Of a DNA stretch of 64,000 nucleotides, positions 44,271 through 58,700 are shown one piece after another; within the stretch, counting starts at the first letter, position 1; each line of letters begins with the position of its first letter. Source of the DNA: Oligoflexia bacterium (GTDB lineage: Bacteria > Bdellovibrionota > UBA1018); NCBI GenBank assembly GCA_031292385.1, contig JARLHE010000056.1, positions 1 through 64,000 of the forward strand, read 5' to 3'. Under the pieces are notes generated by a model. That model ran no database searches, was not told the origin of the DNA, and saw nothing but the letters and a program-made list of their open reading frames with translations. Position numbers and translations under genes: made by a program.

Positions 44271-45002
44271 ATGGCTGAAAAGAAGAAAAAAGTAGGGAAT
44301 CAAGGTAAAAAGTACGCTGAGGCGATAGCTAAGCTTCAAGTGGGCAAGAGATACAGCGTCGCGGAAGGTTTCGATTTGCTCCCGCAAGTCGCTTACGCGA
44401 AATTCGACGAAACGGTCGATGTTGCTTTCAGCTTGGGTGTCGACCCGAAGCATTCGGATCAAATGGTTCGTGGAGCCATGGTCCTTCCTCATGGCATTGG
44501 CAAGACGTTCCGTGTCGCGGTTCTTGCTAAAGGCGAGAAAGCTCGTGAAGCAGAAGCCGCTGGCGCCGACGTGGTCGGCGCAGACGACCTGATTGAGCGC
44601 ATTCAGGGCGGCTGGATGGATTTCGACAAGATGATTGCAACCCCGGACATGATGGTCGCGGTCTCTAAGATCGGCAAGATCCTTGGTCCCCGCGGTTTGA
44701 TGCCGAATCCTAAGCTCGGAACCGTTACTTTCGAAGTAGCCAAGGCGGTGAAGGAGCAGAAGCTTGGTAAGATCGAATACCGTACCGAGAAGGCTGGGAT
44801 CGTGCACGTTGTGATCGGCAGAAAGTCCTTCGGCGCTCAGAAGCTTCGCGAAAATTTCAGCGCGCTTCTCGCGACGATCGTTAAGGCTAAGCCTCCGACG
44901 AGCAAGGGCACCTATCTCAAGAACATCACGATTTCGACGACGATGAGTCCTGGAATCGCGCTCGATACGGCTGATGCAGCGGCTGTCTCGGGTGTTGCCT
45001 GA
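44271..45002 (+). CDS. rplA: 50S ribosomal protein L1
   Basis: 243 residues from the ATG at 44271, preceded by GAGAGGT. L1 signatures are [51 protein letters not shown] and the late [10 protein letters not shown]. It forms the mobile L1 stalk and often regulates its own operon. Confidence 0.98.
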   Translation: MAEKKKKVGNQGKKYAEAIAKLQVGKRYSVAEGFDLLPQVAYAKFDETVDVAFSLGVDPKHSDQMVRGAMVLPHGIGKTFRVAVLAKGEKAREAEAAGADVVGADDLIERIQGGWMDFDKMIATPDMMVAVSKIGKILGPRGLMPNPKLGTVTFEVAKAVKEQKLGKIEYRTEKAGIVHVVIGRKSFGAQKLRENFSALLATIVKAKPPTSKGTYLKNITISTTMSPGIALDTADAAAVSGVA

Positions 45003-45033
45003 TCAATCTTTCGAGAAGAAATAAGGATAACTT

Positions 45034-45573
45034 ATGAATCGCGCAGAAAAAACAGAGCTCGCTACTGAGCTGAAAGATAAATTCAACAAGGCAAGTGTTG
45101 CCATTTTTGCCGACTACAAAGGCCTTTCGGCTACGCAGGCGGACAATCTTCGTCGCGCGTTGCGTGCCGAAAAGACTGAAGTGAAGGTTTTGAAGAATAA
45201 CGTCGCCCGTCTTTTGACCCGCGAGGGTGCGATGGGCGAGGACGCCAAAGCTTTGATGGATGCCATGGTGGGTCCGACCCTCGTTGCGTTTGCTTATGGC
45301 GATCCGGCTGCGGCTGCAAAGGTAATTCACAAGTTTGCTCAGGACAATGAAGCTCTTAAGTTGAAAGAGAGCCTCATGGGTGACAAGCGAATCGACGCTT
45401 CAGGTGTTGAAGAGCTTGCCAAGCTCCCGAGCAAGGAAGTTCTGGTGGCCAAATTCTTGGGTACGTTGAATGCCCCGATTACGAACTTTGTCGGTGTCTT
45501 GGCTGCGGTGCCGCGTAGCATGGTCACCGTCTTGGCTGCGGTGGAAAAGAAGAAGGCGAATCCAGAGTCTTGA
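45034..45573 (+). CDS. rplJ: 50S ribosomal protein L10
   Basis: 179 residues. ELKDKFNKASVAIFADYKGL and VKVLKNNVARLL match the rRNA-binding part; the C-terminal helix carries the L7/L12 dimers. Only 31 bp separate it from rplA, so there is no room for a large L10 leader, and autoregulation would have to work elsewhere. Confidence 0.98.
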   Translation: MNRAEKTELATELKDKFNKASVAIFADYKGLSATQADNLRRALRAEKTEVKVLKNNVARLLTREGAMGEDAKALMDAMVGPTLVAFAYGDPAAAAKVIHKFAQDNEALKLKESLMGDKRIDASGVEELAKLPSKEVLVAKFLGTLNAPITNFVGVLAAVPRSMVTVLAAVEKKKANPES

Positions 45574-45705
45574 TTTTGGTTTGAAAAGTCATCCGAACCG
45601 GCGCTCAGGAGAGCCGCTGGAAGCACGATGTAGGATGTAAAATGAAGGAGCTTGAAGTCAGGAAGGCTGAGAGCAGATTGACTAACGTAAGTAGAGGTAA
45701 GAAAA
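45574..45705. other. rplJ-rplL intergenic spacer
   Basis: 132 bp with no supported coding region and no strong hairpin. AAGTAGAGGTAAG near its end provides the rplL ribosome site. Confidence 0.5.
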
Positions 45706-46086
45706 ATGTCAGCAGTTACTAAAGAACAAGTTGTTTCGTTCATTGAGAATATGTCCGTTCTCGATCTCTCCCAATTGGTGAAAGAGCTCGAGACCAAGTT
45801 CGGTGTGTCGGCCGCTGCCCCGATGGCTGTGGCTATGCCGGGCGCTGCTGCCGCTGGCCCGGCCGCTGAAGCTAAGACCGAGTTCACGGTTGTGCTTTCG
45901 GCTGCTGGCGACAAGAAGATCAATGTGATTAAGGAAGTTCGCGCGATCACCGGTCTCGGTTTGAAAGAAGCGAAGGACCTCGTTGAAGGCGCTCCTAAGA
46001 CTCTTAAGGAAGGCATCGCCAAGGCTGAAGCCGACGAAATCAAGAAGAAGCTCGAAGCTGAAGGAGCTAAGGTCGAAATCAAGTAA
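45706..46086 (+). CDS. rplL: 50S ribosomal protein L7/L12
   Basis: 126 residues: N-terminal dimerisation helices ([18 protein letters not shown]), an Ala/Pro hinge and the C-terminal factor-binding domain ([20 protein letters not shown]). Dimers on L10 recruit translation GTPases. Confidence 0.98.
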   Translation: MSAVTKEQVVSFIENMSVLDLSQLVKELETKFGVSAAAPMAVAMPGAAAAGPAAEAKTEFTVVLSAAGDKKINVIKEVRAITGLGLKEAKDLVEGAPKTLKEGIAKAEADEIKKKLEAEGAKVEIK

Positions 46087-46130
46087 TCGGCCTGAACTCT
46101 GTCCGCTCGTTTTAAAAAAAATCGTGCCAC

Positions 46131-46166
46131 GCCCTTGCCTTGCCTGAAAAATCAGGTAAGGTGGGC
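46131..46166 (+). other. rplL-rpoB intergenic hairpin (attenuator-like)
   Basis: GCCC-TT-GCCTTGCCTGA pairs with TCAGGTAAGGTGGGC around a four-A loop (two G-T pairs and a TT bulge). No T-run follows. A partial terminator or RNase III site between rplL and rpoB is known in E. coli; the same role here is inference. The remaining 200 bp to rpoB contain AT-rich TATATATCATTTAT near 46177, which could be an internal promoter. Confidence 0.45.
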
Positions 46167-46370
46167 GCGGTATCGATTATATATCATTTATCAGTCCAAG
46201 ATTATCTGTGGGTTTGGGGCGTAAGCCTCATATCCGAGGGTTCGGATTCTGGCTATACCCGATGAAAACGATGGATCTCAAGGTCCTCGGTTTTTCGGTT
46301 ATAGGCGGAATCTTCTCGCGCATCGTCGGGCGCTCTCTAGAGCGCTCTTTTAAGTAAGTTAGGAGCAAGC

Positions 46371-49300
46371 ATGGCAGCCCCTTTTTCGGAAAGTCGCCGG
46401 GTACGTAAGGATTTCTCCAGAATTTCTTCACCGGTGGAAATTCCGAACCTCATCGAGCTTCAACGAAAGTCATACGAAAAATTCCTACAAGCGGACGTCT
46501 CGCCTCAAAAGCGTGAAAGCTACGGCTTGCAGGCGGTTTTCAAGTCCGTTTTCCCAATCGAGGACTTCAATCGGACGGCTTCTCTCGAATTTGAAAGTTA
46601 TACCCTTGAAAAGCCGAAGTATGATGTCGGTGAGTGCCGCCAGCGCGGCATGACGTTCGCCGCTCCACTCAAGATCACCGTTCGCTTGGTGGTTTATGAT
46701 GTGGATGAGGAGGCTGGTACCCGCAACATCCGCGATATCAAAGAACAAGAAGTTTACATGGGCGAAATTCCGCTCATGACCGAAGCCGGATCGTTCATCG
46801 TAAACGGTACCGAGCGCGTAATCGTCAGCCAATTGCACCGTTCGCCTGGCGTTATTTTCGATCACGATCAAGGAAAGAGCCATTCGAGCGGCAAGATCCT
46901 TTACTCCGCCCGAGTGATTCCGCATCGCGGTTCCTGGCTCGATTTCGAATTCGACCATAAGGACATTCTCTATGCCCGCATCGACCGCAAGCGTAAGCTT
47001 CCGGCGACGATCGTGCTTCGCGCGATGGGGATGTCGAATTTCGAGATCCTGAACTTTTTCTATAAAGTCGAGCGCATTCATTTCGAAAAGGACGGCAAAT
47101 TCTACAAGGCTGTTGATCTGGAAATCCTTTCCGGTCAGCGCGCCGAAGAAGATATCGTCGATCCGAAGACCGGCGACTCAATTGTTAAGAAAAATCGCAA
47201 GTTCACGAAAGCAGTCATCAAGAAGTTGCAGGACGCCGGCATCAAGCGTCTTGAGGTTCCTCTTGAAGCCGTGCTCGGTCGTGTTGCTTCCGAAGACGTC
47301 GTCGATGAAAAGACCGGCGAAGTCCTGCTCGAATGCAATCAAGAGCTGTCGGAATCCAAGATTGAAGACCTTCGTGCCAAGGGCATCAAGGAAGTTAAGG
47401 TTATTTTCACCGATAACCTTTCTTACGGGGCTTTCCTGCGTGAAACGCTGACTTTGGACAAGGTTTCCAGCCCTGAAGAAGCTTTGATCGAAATCTACAA
47501 GCGTATGCGGCCCGGTGATCCTCCGACGATCGAGGCGGCTCGTCAGCTTTTCGACAACTTGTTCTTCAATGCCGATCGCTACGACCTGTCACGGGTCGGC
47601 CGTTTGAAGCTGAACTACAAGTTCCCTGAAAACAAAGCTTCGGCGGAATCCTCGGTTCTGACGAAGGAAGACATTCTCTCGACCCTGTTCTACCTCTGCG
47701 AATTGAACAACGGTCGTGGAACGATCGACGATATCGATCACCTCGGCAATCGCCGCGTTCGCGCGGTCGGTGAGTTGATCGAGAACCAATACCGCATCGG
47801 CCTCGTTCGCATGGAACGGGCGATCAAGGAACGCATGAGTATTCAGGAAATCGAAACCCTGATGCCGCATGACTTGATCAATCAGAAGCCGGTATCGGCG
47901 GTCGTGAAGGAATTCTTCGGATCCAGCCAGCTGTCCCAGTTCATGGATCAGACGAATCCTCTTTCCGAAGTGACTCACAAGCGTCGTCTCTCGGCCCTCG
48001 GGCCGGGCGGTCTGACCCGTGAGCGCGCGGGCTTCGAAGTTCGCGACGTTCATAACACTCACTACGGACGTATCTGCCCGATCGAAACGCCTGAAGGTCC
48101 AAACATCGGTTTGATCGCCAGCCTTTCGACTTACGCTCGCGTGAACGAGTACGGTTTCATTGAAACTCCGTATCGCGTGATCGATGGTCGCAAAGTCACG
48201 GATCAGATCAAGTTCTTCACGGCAACCGAAGAAGAAAACAAGATCATCGCTCAAGTTTCGCCGGATGCTCTTCGCGCCGGTAAGCTTGCCGGCGATTTGC
48301 TTGCGGCTCGTCGTAAGGGCGACTTCGCGTTGGTTAACCCGGATGACATCGAGTTGATGGACGTTTCGGCGAACCAGCTCGTGTCGATCGCGGCCTCTTT
48401 GATTCCGTTCCTCGAGCACGATGACGCTAACCGCGCATTGATGGGTTCGAACATGCAACGCCAGGCGGTTCCGTTGATCCGTACGGCGGCGCCTCTGGTT
48501 GGAACGGGCATCGAGCGGGTTGTGGCTCGTGACTCCGGGCAGATCATCGTCAATCGTCATGATGGCGAAGTCATCATGGTCGACGGAACGAAGATCGTGG
48601 TTCGTCGCACGGGTTCGGCGAACGATGAAGTCGGATCCGATGTCGATATTTACAATCTGACGAAGTATCAGCGCTCCAATCAGAACACCTGCGTGACCCA
48701 GCGCCCGGTCGCCAAAGTCGGCGACAAGGTGAAGGCCGGCGATGTTCTGGCTGACGGCCCGGGCACCGATGCCGGTGAACTGGCTCTCGGACAGAACGTG
48801 CTTGTCGCGTTCATGCCTTGGGGTGGCTATAACTTCGAAGACTCGATCCTGATCTCCGAGCGCTTGATCAAGGAAGACACCTTCACTTCGATTCACATCG
48901 AAGAGTTTGAATGCGTCGCCCGCGATACGAAGCTTGGAAAAGAAGAAATCACCCGCGACATTCCGAATGTCGGCGAGGAAGCCCTGAAGGATCTCGACCA
49001 GAGCGGCATCATCCGCATTGGCGCCGAGGTGAAGCCGGGCGATATCCTGGTCGGTAAGGTCACGCCGAAGGGCGAGACTCAGCTCTCTCCCGAAGAAAAG
49101 CTCCTCCGAGCCATCTTCGGCGAAAAGGCGGGCGATGTTCGCGATACCTCCCTGCGCGTTCCTTCGGGCGTGCAAGGGATCGTCATCAACGCCCAGGTCT
49201 TCGCTCGCGAAGGCACCGAGCCGGATGAACGTACCAAGTCCATTCTCGAAGAGCAGATCGCGAAGATTCGTCGCGATGAAAAGATCGAGACGGATGCGAT

Positions 49301-50507
49301 TCGCCAGTCGGCTTTCAACAAGATCGCCAAGATTTTGGATGGCGCCGCCACCACGGGCAAGCTCTTGTCGGAAGACGGTTCCGAAGAGCTTCTCAAGAAG
49401 GGTCAAGGCCTCAACCTCGATACTCTCGTGGGCGTTCCTTTCGACCTCTTGGGCTTCATCCCGGTTAAGGACGATCTCGAGCAGGAAGTCACCGCGATCA
49501 TGAAGACCGCCAAGGAGAAGATCGAAGCCGTTCGCTACGTTTTCAAGGAGAAGACGGACAAGCTGAAGCGCGGCGACGAGCTCGCTCCGGGCGTCATCAA
49601 GATGGTGAAGATCCAAATCGCGATCAAGCGCCGTCTCCAAGTCGGTGACAAGATGGCAGGCCGCCACGGGAACAAGGGTGTCATCAGCCGGATTCTTCCG
49701 ATGGAAGACATGCCGTTCATGGCGAACGGCACTCCGGTCGACATGGTCCTGAACCCGCTGGGCGTTCCTTCGCGTATGAACATCGGGCAATTGCTCGAAG
49801 TGACTTTGGGCTGGGCCGCTCGCGGCGTCGGCGAAAAGGTCACCGAGTACCTTGAGCAATTCAACGGAGATAAGCTGCGTAAGGTCCTTAAGGACACTTA
49901 CCAGAACGCCGAAGTCGACAAGTACGTCGACAAGGCTTCCGATGCCGAGCTCAAGAAGATGGCCTATCACCTGCGTAACGGTGTCCACTTCGCGACGCCC
50001 GTCTTCGACGGCGCGAGCGAGAAGGACATCAACAGCATGCTCTCACTCGCGGACCTTCCGGCCCGTGGGCAGACCACGTTGTTCGACGGCGTGACGGGTG
50101 ACCCGTTCGCCGAAGAGGTGACGGTCGGCATCATGTACATGCTCAAACTCCATCACTTGGTTGAAGAAAAGATCCATGCGCGTAGCATCGGTCCGTACAG
50201 CCTCGTGACCCAGCAGCCTCTCGGCGGCAAGGCCCAGTTCGGTGGCCAGCGTCTCGGAGAGATGGAAGTCTGGGCGCTCGAAGCTTACGGAGCGGCGTAC
50301 GGCCTTCAGGAGTTCCTGACGGTCAAGTCGGACGATGTGACGGGTCGTAACCGAATGTACGAGGCAATTGTTAAGGGTGAACAGCTCCTTGAGCCGGGTC
50401 TCCCAGAGTCGTTTAATGTGCTTGTCAAGGAACTCCAAAGTTTGGCGCTCAACGTCGAGCTGATCGAGGAACATGACAAGGACATGGGCGCCAACATTGT
50501 TTCCTAA
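46371..50507 (+). CDS. rpoB: RNA polymerase beta subunit
   Basis: 1378 residues, starting after AGGAG. The rifampicin region [20 protein letters not shown] and [20 protein letters not shown] keeps the Asp, His and Ser equivalent to E. coli D516, H526 and S531, so no known resistance change is visible. [15 protein letters not shown] and the C-terminal [15 protein letters not shown], which packs on beta-prime, are present. It is a catalytic core subunit. rpoC follows after 37 bp. Confidence 0.99.
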   Translation: MAAPFSESRRVRKDFSRISSPVEIPNLIELQRKSYEKFLQADVSPQKRESYGLQAVFKSVFPIEDFNRTASLEFESYTLEKPKYDVGECRQRGMTFAAPLKITVRLVVYDVDEEAGTRNIRDIKEQEVYMGEIPLMTEAGSFIVNGTERVIVSQLHRSPGVIFDHDQGKSHSSGKILYSARVIPHRGSWLDFEFDHKDILYARIDRKRKLPATIVLRAMGMSNFEILNFFYKVERIHFEKDGKFYKAVDLEILSGQRAEEDIVDPKTGDSIVKKNRKFTKAVIKKLQDAGIKRLEVPLEAVLGRVASEDVVDEKTGEVLLECNQELSESKIEDLRAKGIKEVKVIFTDNLSYGAFLRETLTLDKVSSPEEALIEIYKRMRPGDPPTIEAARQLFDNLFFNADRYDLSRVGRLKLNYKFPENKASAESSVLTKEDILSTLFYLCELNNGRGTIDDIDHLGNRRVRAVGELIENQYRIGLVRMERAIKERMSIQEIETLMPHDLINQKPVSAVVKEFFGSSQLSQFMDQTNPLSEVTHKRRLSALGPGGLTRERAGFEVRDVHNTHYGRICPIETPEGPNIGLIASLSTYARVNEYGFIETPYRVIDGRKVTDQIKFFTATEEENKIIAQVSPDALRAGKLAGDLLAARRKGDFALVNPDDIELMDVSANQLVSIAASLIPFLEHDDANRALMGSNMQRQAVPLIRTAAPLVGTGIERVVARDSGQIIVNRHDGEVIMVDGTKIVVRRTGSANDEVGSDVDIYNLTKYQRSNQNTCVTQRPVAKVGDKVKAGDVLADGPGTDAGELALGQNVLVAFMPWGGYNFEDSILISERLIKEDTFTSIHIEEFECVARDTKLGKEEITRDIPNVGEEALKDLDQSGIIRIGAEVKPGDILVGKVTPKGETQLSPEEKLLRAIFGEKAGDVRDTSLRVPSGVQGIVINAQVFAREGTEPDERTKSILEEQIAKIRRDEKIETDAIRQSAFNKIAKILDGAATTGKLLSEDGSEELLKKGQGLNLDTLVGVPFDLLGFIPVKDDLEQEVTAIMKTAKEKIEAVRYVFKEKTDKLKRGDELAPGVIKMVKIQIAIKRRLQVGDKMAGRHGNKGVISRILPMEDMPFMANGTPVDMVLNPLGVPSRMNIGQLLEVTLGWAARGVGEKVTEYLEQFNGDKLRKVLKDTYQNAEVDKYVDKASDAELKKMAYHLRNGVHFATPVFDGASEKDINSMLSLADLPARGQTTLFDGVTGDPFAEEVTVGIMYMLKLHHLVEEKIHARSIGPYSLVTQQPLGGKAQFGGQRLGEMEVWALEAYGAAYGLQEFLTVKSDDVTGRNRMYEAIVKGEQLLEPGLPESFNVLVKELQSLALNVELIEEHDKDMGANIVS

Positions 50508-50544
50508 ACGGTTTCGTTGCTGAATTTTCACCTGAGGGAAAAAA

Positions 50545-54693
<4,149 letters not shown>

Positions 54694-54762
54694 TCGAATA
54701 AAAAATTACATCGGGCCTGGTTCGCGATGCGGATCGGGCCCGGTGATCTCATCTTTCTCAGT

Positions 54763-54837
54763 GCGGGGTTAGCTCAGCGGTAGAGCAGCGTCTTTACACG
54801 GCGACGGTCGGGGGTTCAATCCCCTCACCCCGCACCA
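54763..54837 (+). tRNA. tRNA-Val (TAC)
   Basis: 75 nt with encoded CCA. Acceptor GCGGGGT pairs with ACCCCGC; D-arm GCTC/GAGC; T-arm GGGGGTTCAATCCCC. The anticodon loop TTTACAC gives TAC. The anticodon stem GCGTC/GGCGA has one G-A mismatch at its outer pair and a T-G pair, so it is less regular than usual. Confidence 0.9.
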
Positions 54838-55040
54838 AAATTTTCAGGAGAAAATTTTTCCGAAGCGCAGCGGGTCCGCAGTGCGGACAAGTCGGGCAGG
54901 AGCCCGACTTAGCGAGCATCGGATTGCACCGGCAGTAGGCGTGCCCAGTGGGCACAACGCGAGCGTGAGGCGAGCGTTAGAACTTTTCCCCAAGATATCA
55001 CGTCTCAAAATGGGTACCGCAGCGTGGGTCCGGCGGACCC
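54837..55040. repeat. Chain of five perfect short hairpins with recurring loops
   Basis: Five perfect inverted repeats: AAAATTTTC-AGGA-GAAAATTTT (54837-54858), GTCCGC-AGT-GCGGAC (54874-54888), AAGTCGGGC-AGGA-GCCCGACTT (54889-54910), GTGCCC-AGT-GGGCAC (54941-54955) and GGGTCC-GGC-GGACCC (55026-55040). The first four alternate AGGA and AGT loops, and the second and third abut. GCGAGCGT is repeated directly at 54959 and 54970. No coding region is seen. The first hairpin may end tRNA-Val transcription; the purpose of the rest is unknown. Confidence 0.85.
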
Positions 55041-55070
55041 AAAATTCGCTTTTCGTTTAATGAGCGACAC

Positions 55071-55775
55071 ATGAAGCATCAATTGAAACGAACGACCGAG
55101 CGGATTGGCGACATAGAAATTCAGATCGAGTGCTTGGAAGATCTCAATCGCACGATTGATGAGCTCTTCGAGGAATTGGAGCGCACGGGGCGGCCCGAGC
55201 TTCTGGAGGAGCTCTGTCCTTATTTCGGCACGGTTTGGCCTTCGGCGCGCGCGCTGGCCGAGGCAATCGTCAAGGCGCGACCAGAGGGAATGAGCATTTT
55301 GGAGTTGGGCTGTGGGCTTGCGCTTCCGAGCCTGGCCGCGGCCAAAGCGGGAGCGCGGGTCGTCGCCACGGATTTTCATCCGGAGGTTCCCGAATTCCTG
55401 GCACGTAATATAGCGCTCAACTGGGAGCTCGACAGTGTAGCTCGCCCCGCGATCGAGTACATCCGGACGGATTGGTCGAAGGGAAATTTTCCTGGCGGCC
55501 CATTCGGCGGGTTCGACCGAGTCATCGGTAGCGACGTGCTCTACGAGAGGCAACAGGTTCCGCTTCTGGCGCGCGCTATTCAGGCGACGCTGGCGGACGG
55601 GGGAGAGGCGTGGATCGCGGATCCAGCAAGGCCTTATTTGCAGTCCTTCGTCGATGAAATGCGCGCGAGCGGCTTCGCGCATGAGACCCAGATCCGAGTT
55701 GCCGCTGACACGGTCAACGGCTTGCCTGTAAGCAAAGAGATCTTTATCGTGAGACTGTGGAAAAACCCTTATTGA
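55071..55775 (+). CDS. Class I SAM methyltransferase, METTL21/FAM86-like (protein lysine methyltransferase family)
   Basis: 234 residues. Motif I is SILELGCGLALPSLAAAKAG, motif II VVATDFHPE, and FDRVIGSDVLYERQQVPLL fits the (D/E)xxY region of seven-beta-strand lysine methyltransferases; the N-terminal FGTVWPSARALAEAI is also typical. Relatives methylate Lys on translation factors or ribosomal proteins, and the neighbouring genes encode such proteins, so a substrate among them is attractive but unproven. The hairpin chain lies directly upstream. Confidence 0.75.
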   Translation: MKHQLKRTTERIGDIEIQIECLEDLNRTIDELFEELERTGRPELLEELCPYFGTVWPSARALAEAIVKARPEGMSILELGCGLALPSLAAAKAGARVVATDFHPEVPEFLARNIALNWELDSVARPAIEYIRTDWSKGNFPGGPFGGFDRVIGSDVLYERQQVPLLARAIQATLADGGEAWIADPARPYLQSFVDEMRASGFAHETQIRVAADTVNGLPVSKEIFIVRLWKNPY

Positions 55776-55791
55776 TTTTATAAAATGACTT

Positions 55792-58700
55792 CTAATAATA
55801 AATCACTATTAGCCCATTAGCGCCGCCGGACGAAACAGCGCCGCCCGCGCCAGCCCCGGAATTGTCCGAATCACCAGAGTTCCCTGCGGTCGCGCCAGAA
55901 CCCGCCGTTGTACTTGCGCTACTCAATCCCGCGCCGCCTATGTAACTCGACCCGCCGCCGCCGCCCGCGACGTCCCCGCCATTCCATCCGCTTCCACCGC
56001 CGCCATAATAGCCACCGCCACCACCGGCCCCGAAGCTTGCGTTTCCGTCACCGCCTGTAAACTGAGTCCCGGCGGTTCCATTACCAGAGCCGATCCCGGC
56101 AGCGCCGCCTGCGCTCTGGGTTCCTCCTTGACCTGCGGTTGCGCTTCCGGTGCCAGCGCTTCCTGTTGTGCCCCCGCCCGCGCCCCCGATTCGAGAGGTT
56201 GTACTGGTCCCTCCGCCGCCGCCGCCGCCTGCCGTGAGAAGTTCGGTACCATTCAATTGTACGGCGGAACGTCCGCCGCCGCCGCCTGCATTGTATCCAG
56301 CCCCTTGATGGCTGGTTCCGCCGCCGCCGTAGCCACCGGCCCCGCTGATTGATCCGCCTCCTCCAACGATTAGGGTATAACTCTGTCCGCTCGTCACGCT
56401 GAGCGTTGCAGTTGCGTAGCCGCCGCCGCCACCTGCGTAATTTGTTGTCGCGGTTCCGGATCCACCCGCACCGCCCGCGCCCCAAACTTTGATAGTAACC
56501 GAAGAAATACCGGCGGGCGCGACCCAAGACTGCGCATTGCCCGTGTAGGTTAGGACGGATTTGCCCGAGCCCTCGGTGAAATAAGTGAATCCATTCGTCA
56601 ATGTGAGCGCGCTATAGCCTGGGATCGTCACTACAACGTTTGCGGCCCCGACTGAGCCGCTGGGGTAGGTGCAAGTCAGTTGACTAGAACTGACAATGTT
56701 TACGGACGTGCAGGAATTACCTCCAACAGTCACAGTGGTTCCATTTACAAAGCCAAGACCATTGAGAGTAAGAGTCGTACCACCCGTTGAGGCGCCAGAA
56801 GGCGGCGAAACGGAGAATAACTGGGCTCCATAATAAATCACGACTCTGCCGTTCGCTCCGGTTGTTGAAACGGCGCCGCCCCCGCCCGCCCCATTGTTGT
56901 CAGAGTCGCTTGAGTTTCCAGCAATAGCACCAGATCCCGCGATCGTGGCTGTGTTGCTTAATCCAGAACCGCCCACATAGCTCGATCCGCCGCCCCCGCC
57001 CGCGATGTCCTGCGAATTGTATCCGCTTCCGCCACCACCATAATATCCGCCGCCACCACCAGCCCCGTAACTTCCATTCCCGTTACCGCCCGTAAACTGA
57101 TTACCTGCGTTTCCGTTGCCATAGCTACCCGCCCCGGCGCCTCCCCCGGCGCTTTGCGTGCCCCCTTGGCCCGCAGTAGTGCTTCCTGCTCCGGCATTTC
57201 CTATGGTGCCCCCTGCAGCGCCTCCATATCGAACAACAGAATTACTGTCTCCACCACCACCGCCGCCACCAGCAGTGAGAAGCTCAGTACCGCTAGACTG
57301 TATTGCGGAGCGGCCACCTCCAGAGCCACCCTGGTAGCCGCCGCCACCATAGCTCGTGCCTCCGCCGCCGTAACCCCCTGCTCCGCTTAGCGCCCCTCCG
57401 CCGCCTACGATCACGGTATAGCTTTGGCCTGCGGTCACGCTCAGCGTACCGGTTGCATAACCACCGCCCCCGCCCGCATAGTCAGTCCCACTAGTTCCGG
57501 AGCCCCCACCGCCACCTGCACCCCAAGCTTTGATGTTAATTGCGGTACATCCCGTTGGAACCGTAAACGTCTGAGCTGCCCCGGTATAAGCAAAGACCTG
57601 GCTACCCGAAGCGCAAGGTGCGCTCGCGGTGGCGGAGGCTTCGTTTGAGACAGGTGAGGTCCCACCTGTGCCGACTGCCACGACTTCGTAAAAATAGATT
57701 TGGGATACCGTTACAGTGGTGTCATTGTAGGTGGTCCCGCTCAAGGCCGTGGCGATCGGGGTTGCCGACTCGCCGCCGCTAATCGTGCCTCGGTAGATGG
57801 AATAAGTCAGGGCCCCAAAGCTTCCCGAGGGCGCAGTCCACGAAAGCGCGATGTATCCAGCTTGACCCGTGGCTCCAAGTGAAGTGGGCGCGGTCGGCGC
57901 AGGCGGATAGACCGTGATAGTTGCGGGAACCGGTGTGCTCGTCACGGCGCTTCCATTGATCGTCGCTCCCAGAGTGACTGATCCCGCGAGAGATCCCTGG
58001 AAGCTTTGACTGTAAACGCCGTTGCCAGCGTTCGTGACGCTCCCGATGTAGCTTCCTGTGCCCGCCGTGTTGGTCGATGTGAACGCAACGCTCGTGATAC
58101 CGGTAGGATTCGAGTTTCCGTAAGCGTCTTCTGCGGTCAGCGATACCGTAATCGATGACCCGGAGTTTACTGTGGCCAGACTGCTCACGATGCTCTGAGA
58201 AAGAGAAAATGCTGCGGGGCCAACTACGACATTGGGGCTTGCTACCGTGTAGCCTAATGTATTTTCAGTCGCCGTGATGGCCAGGGTCTCAGCAACGGTG
58301 TAGGTAATGTTACTAAAAGTGGCCACTCCGTTTACGACCGTTTCTGTGAGAGTGCCACCCAAGCTTCCGCTTCCAGTGGTGCGAGATAACGTCACTGTCG
58401 TCGAGTTATTGGTGGAGATGACGTTTCCGGCTGCGTCTTTGAGCTCAGCCGAGAAGGTCGTCATCGGGGTCGCGTTGCTCGCCGTATAGCTCGTGGCAGG
58501 CGCCACCTTCCAAGCAAGCGATGCGATCGTGCTCGATGGGGTGACCGTGATCGTGGCTGGAACCGGTGTGCTCGTCACGGCGCCTCCGTTGATCGTCGCT
58601 CCCAGGGTGACTGAGCCCGCGACCGCTCCCGTGAAGCTTGCCGTGTAGACGCCACCGCCCGCGTTCGTAACCGTGCCGTATGAGCCAGTGCCCCCGATCG

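Noticed and set aside
46228..46431. Minus-strand frame before rpoB
   Set aside because: It covers the rpoB ribosome site and start, and has no ribosome site or recognisable product.
47589..49988. 799-codon minus-strand frame inside rpoB
   Set aside because: rpoB is certain; the long antisense frame follows from its GC-rich codon bias and shows no family features.
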